Part shown: in pieces, positions 13,220 through 14,680 of the stretch
Layout: each line of letters opens with the position of its first letter
Position numbering within the stretch: position 1 is the first letter of the stretch
DNA from: Thermoplasmata archaeon
Lineage (GTDB): Archaea > Thermoplasmatota > Thermoplasmata > Thermoplasmatales > Thermoplasmataceae
Assembly: GCA_021845155.1 (NCBI GenBank)
Contig: JAKBSB010000011.1
Span: forward strand, 1 to 14,680
Reading direction: 5' to 3'
Length of the DNA stretch: 14,680 nt
Position numbers and translations under genes: made by a program
Notes under the pieces: model-generated
Database searches by the model: none
Told to the model about the DNA's origin: nothing
Seen by the model: the letters and a program-made list of their open reading frames with translations, nothing else

Positions 13220-14200
13220 TCACTTTTTCAACACAACAGTACAGTTTTGCGCGTCAGATTCATTGGCAGCATTAACCACTTTTACCACTATTTCTCCATC
13301 TTTTCCCGTTGCTATTGCGCTCTTTCTCCCATGTACAAGATCAACAAAAGCACTGATCTCCTTCTCGTACAGGTTTCCTTCGCTGTATTCTTTCAGTGTC
13401 TCATCGTTCTTTTTGAGTTTACATGAAACTGTTGTCCCAAAAACATTCTCTGCCACAAGTGTTGATATGCTTCCATGAACGACAAGACTGTTGCTTGCGC
13501 CTGATATGGATCTGGAAGACAATGCCTCCCCAACAATATCGCCGTACTGCATTATTACAGTTTCAGTATCTTCAATGACTTTTCCTTTTGGCCTCTTTAT
13601 TCCATAAACCATGTCGGGTTCCTTCCCGAGCACATAATTAATGGTATCAATGACATGGACTCCTGTTCCCATTACAGAACCTCCTCCTGCTTTGTCCTCC
13701 TCTGACCACCATTTACTGTCCGGGTTAGTTCGTGTACCTCTGGAAAGGTGTGCCCAGGTTCCGTGCACATGAGCTATTTCCCCGATTTCACTACCTGAAA
13801 TCATCTTTTTAATGTCTTCTATGGCTGGGTTGAACCTCATGTGAAAGCCCAGGGCAAGTTTCAGTCTTCTTCTAGAGGCAATTTCAACGAGTTTTACTGC
13901 ATCTTCATTCTTCAGGGTCATCTGTTTTTCAAGAAGTACATGTTTTCCCTGTTCAAGGGACCTCACAGCATGTTCGAAATGCATAAAATTTGGGGATGAT
14001 ATATAGACTGCGTCAAACTCAGAATCCCTGAAGAATCGGTCCAGGTTGTCATAAGGTTTTGAGTTGTATTTTACGCTTTCATTTTTTGCCTTACCCATAT
14101 TTCTGCTGTATACGGCAGAAATCTCATTACCTGATGATTTTATGGCAGGCATGACCCTGTTGATTGCATGATTGCCCAGACTTATGATGCCAAATTTCAT
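13220..14200 (-). CDS. Gfo/Idh/MocA-family NAD(P)-dependent oxidoreductase
   Basis: A 326-aa dehydrogenase acting probably on a sugar, sugar derivative or cyclitol; the substrate cannot be told. The N-terminal Rossmann fold begins MKFGIISLGNHAINRVMPAI (nucleotide-binding glycines partly altered: SLGNHA instead of the usual GxGxxG). DAVYISSPNFMHFEHA (63-78) and HVLLEKQMT (87-95) follow; Lys92 is the family's active-site lysine, in EKQ instead of the common EKP. GGGSVMGTGVHVIDTINYVLG (172-192) is the C-terminal domain signature with His182 and Asp185. It has its own TATA-like CCTTTAAG at 14222-14229, 22-29 nt before the ATG. The divergent neighbour is a nucleobase transporter, with no clear link. 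Confidence 0.85.
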   Translation of the reverse strand: MKFGIISLGNHAINRVMPAIKSSGNEISAVYSRNMGKAKNESVKYNSKPYDNLDRFFRDSEFDAVYISSPNFMHFEHAVRSLEQGKHVLLEKQMTLKNEDAVKLVEIASRRRLKLALGFHMRFNPAIEDIKKMISGSEIGEIAHVHGTWAHLSRGTRTNPDSKWWSEEDKAGGGSVMGTGVHVIDTINYVLGKEPDMVYGIKRPKGKVIEDTETVIMQYGDIVGEALSSRSISGASNSLVVHGSISTLVAENVFGTTVSCKLKKNDETLKEYSEGNLYEKEISAFVDLVHGRKSAIATGKDGEIVVKVVNAANESDAQNCTVVLKK

Positions 14201-14221
14201 GAAAGTGAATCCTGTTCTGCG

Positions 14222-14229
14222 CTTAAAGG
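14222..14229 (-). promoter_or_regulatory. TATA-like box for the Gfo/Idh gene
   Basis: CCTTTAAG on the minus strand, 22-29 nt before ATG 14200, implying a leaderless transcript. Confidence 0.4.
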
Positions 14230-14325
14230 TTTATCCATCTCACGACGAATCTTAACGTTTGTTTGACTCCAGTGCTGGCACTGTCCAAGTATGCAGTTAA
14301 TTCCATTCTTTCCAATAAACTAAAA

Positions 14326-14333
14326 TTTATAAG
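14326..14333 (+). promoter_or_regulatory. TATA box for the NCS1 permease gene
   Basis: TTTATAAG, 22-29 nt before ATG 14355. The predicted start of transcription coincides with the ATG, so the mRNA should be leaderless. An out-of-frame ATG at 14348 would be excluded from such an mRNA. Confidence 0.6.
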
Positions 14334-14354
14334 ACGTGCGGCTCTGCATGGTCT

Positions 14355-14680
14355 ATGACCGAACAAGTGTTCGTAAAAATCAGGAAGGATGATTCAGAGG
14401 AGAACCTGTCTATTCCGCTTTCCAATGAAAACAGGGACCTGAAGCCAAGGTCAATGTTTACAATATGGTTCGCATCAAACCTTACCATAGGTGATTTTGC
14501 GGTCGGTTTCATTCCAATATATCTTGGTCTCGGGATTGAAGTCAGCATTGCAGCGCTTGCAATTGGAAGCTTTCTGGGAGCCATACTTCTTGGCATCATG
14601 AGTTCCACGGGACCACGTTCAGGACTTCCTCAGATGGTTTCCAGCAAGTTCGCCTTTGGTGTCAGGGGTTCAAGGGCAAT
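14355..14680 (+). CDS. NCS1-family nucleobase:cation symporter, N-terminal 108 residues, cut by window edge
   Basis: Integral membrane permease, probably importing purine or pyrimidine bases (cytosine, uracil, hydantoin or allantoin in relatives). The cytoplasmic N-terminus (1-30) is charged, then LKPRSMFTIWFASNLTIGDF (29-48) gives the first NCS1 helix with its unwound substrate-site region. IPIYLGLGIEVSIAALAIGS (53-72) and FLGAILLGIMSSTGPRSG (73-90) follow, then PQMVSSKFAFGVRGSR, the classical NCS1 signature (usually P-R-x-G-x-x-x-M-x-x-R-x-x-F-G-x-x-G). The start ATG 14355 is set by the TATA spacing. The substrate cannot be assigned from this part. The frame continues off the right edge. 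Confidence 0.88.
   Translation, partial: MTEQVFVKIRKDDSEENLSIPLSNENRDLKPRSMFTIWFASNLTIGDFAVGFIPIYLGLGIEVSIAALAIGSFLGAILLGIMSSTGPRSGLPQMVSSKFAFGVRGSRA

Noticed and set aside
14327..14608. 93-codon minus-strand open frame
   Set aside because: Antisense to the NCS1 permease, which has a clear TATA box and family signature.
1..14680. CRISPR array or other regularly spaced repeats
   Set aside because: No set of evenly spaced direct repeats with unique spacers and no cas gene was seen on either strand.

Overview
The window looks like part of an archaeal chromosome, most likely from the class Thermoplasmata (a Thermoplasmatales-like organism). The evidence is archaeal-type genes (AsnRS of the archaeal form, a SelB-like protein without a GTPase P-loop, ScpB), TATA boxes about 25 nt before start codons with short or absent leaders, and a tRNA-Cys gene without encoded CCA. 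The lineage is inferred from gene content and protein style; no search was run.

Left part (1 to about 5896): accessory DNA that reads as an integrated plasmid or provirus. Its left end lies outside the window. Its right end carries a tyrosine integrase gene (4551-5846, minus) 49 nt from the 3' end of a tRNA-Cys gene (5896-5967, minus), the usual arrangement for tRNA-targeted integration. The element has a minus-strand replication operon: an AbrB-like small protein (start TTG), a 58-aa unknown protein, a PrimPol-type primase, and a D5-family superfamily 3 helicase cut by the window edge. Consecutive genes are separated by 1 nt or overlap by 4 to 14 nt. Divergent from it lie a winged-helix-like protein of about 321 aa and a 95-aa unknown. 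The divergent promoter holds two inverted repeats that may be operators. A DUF3800 gene follows the integrase, and a G6/C9 hairpin sits in the cargo region.

Junction (5968-6496): about 530 bases without a convincing intact gene. It contains the tRNA promoter, a possible decayed C-terminus of an IS605-type tnpB, and strong hairpins like those at IS605 right ends.

Right part (6497-14680): conserved chromosome. A DUF309 gene is followed by a tight plus-strand cluster asnS-hemE-hemH (asparaginyl-tRNA synthetase, uroporphyrinogen decarboxylase, ferrochelatase), which points to heme synthesis by a bacterial-like coproporphyrin route. Next come a SelB-like protein with no P-loop, then minus-strand scpB-purD (14-nt overlap), a Gfo/Idh/MocA oxidoreductase, and, divergent from that, the first 108 codons of an NCS1-family nucleobase permease cut by the right edge.

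The most novel material is the left element: its unrecognised cargo proteins, the primase and helicase as separate genes, and the palindrome-rich divergent control region. The SelB-like pseudo-GTPase and the archaeal hemE-hemH pair are the most interesting chromosomal features.
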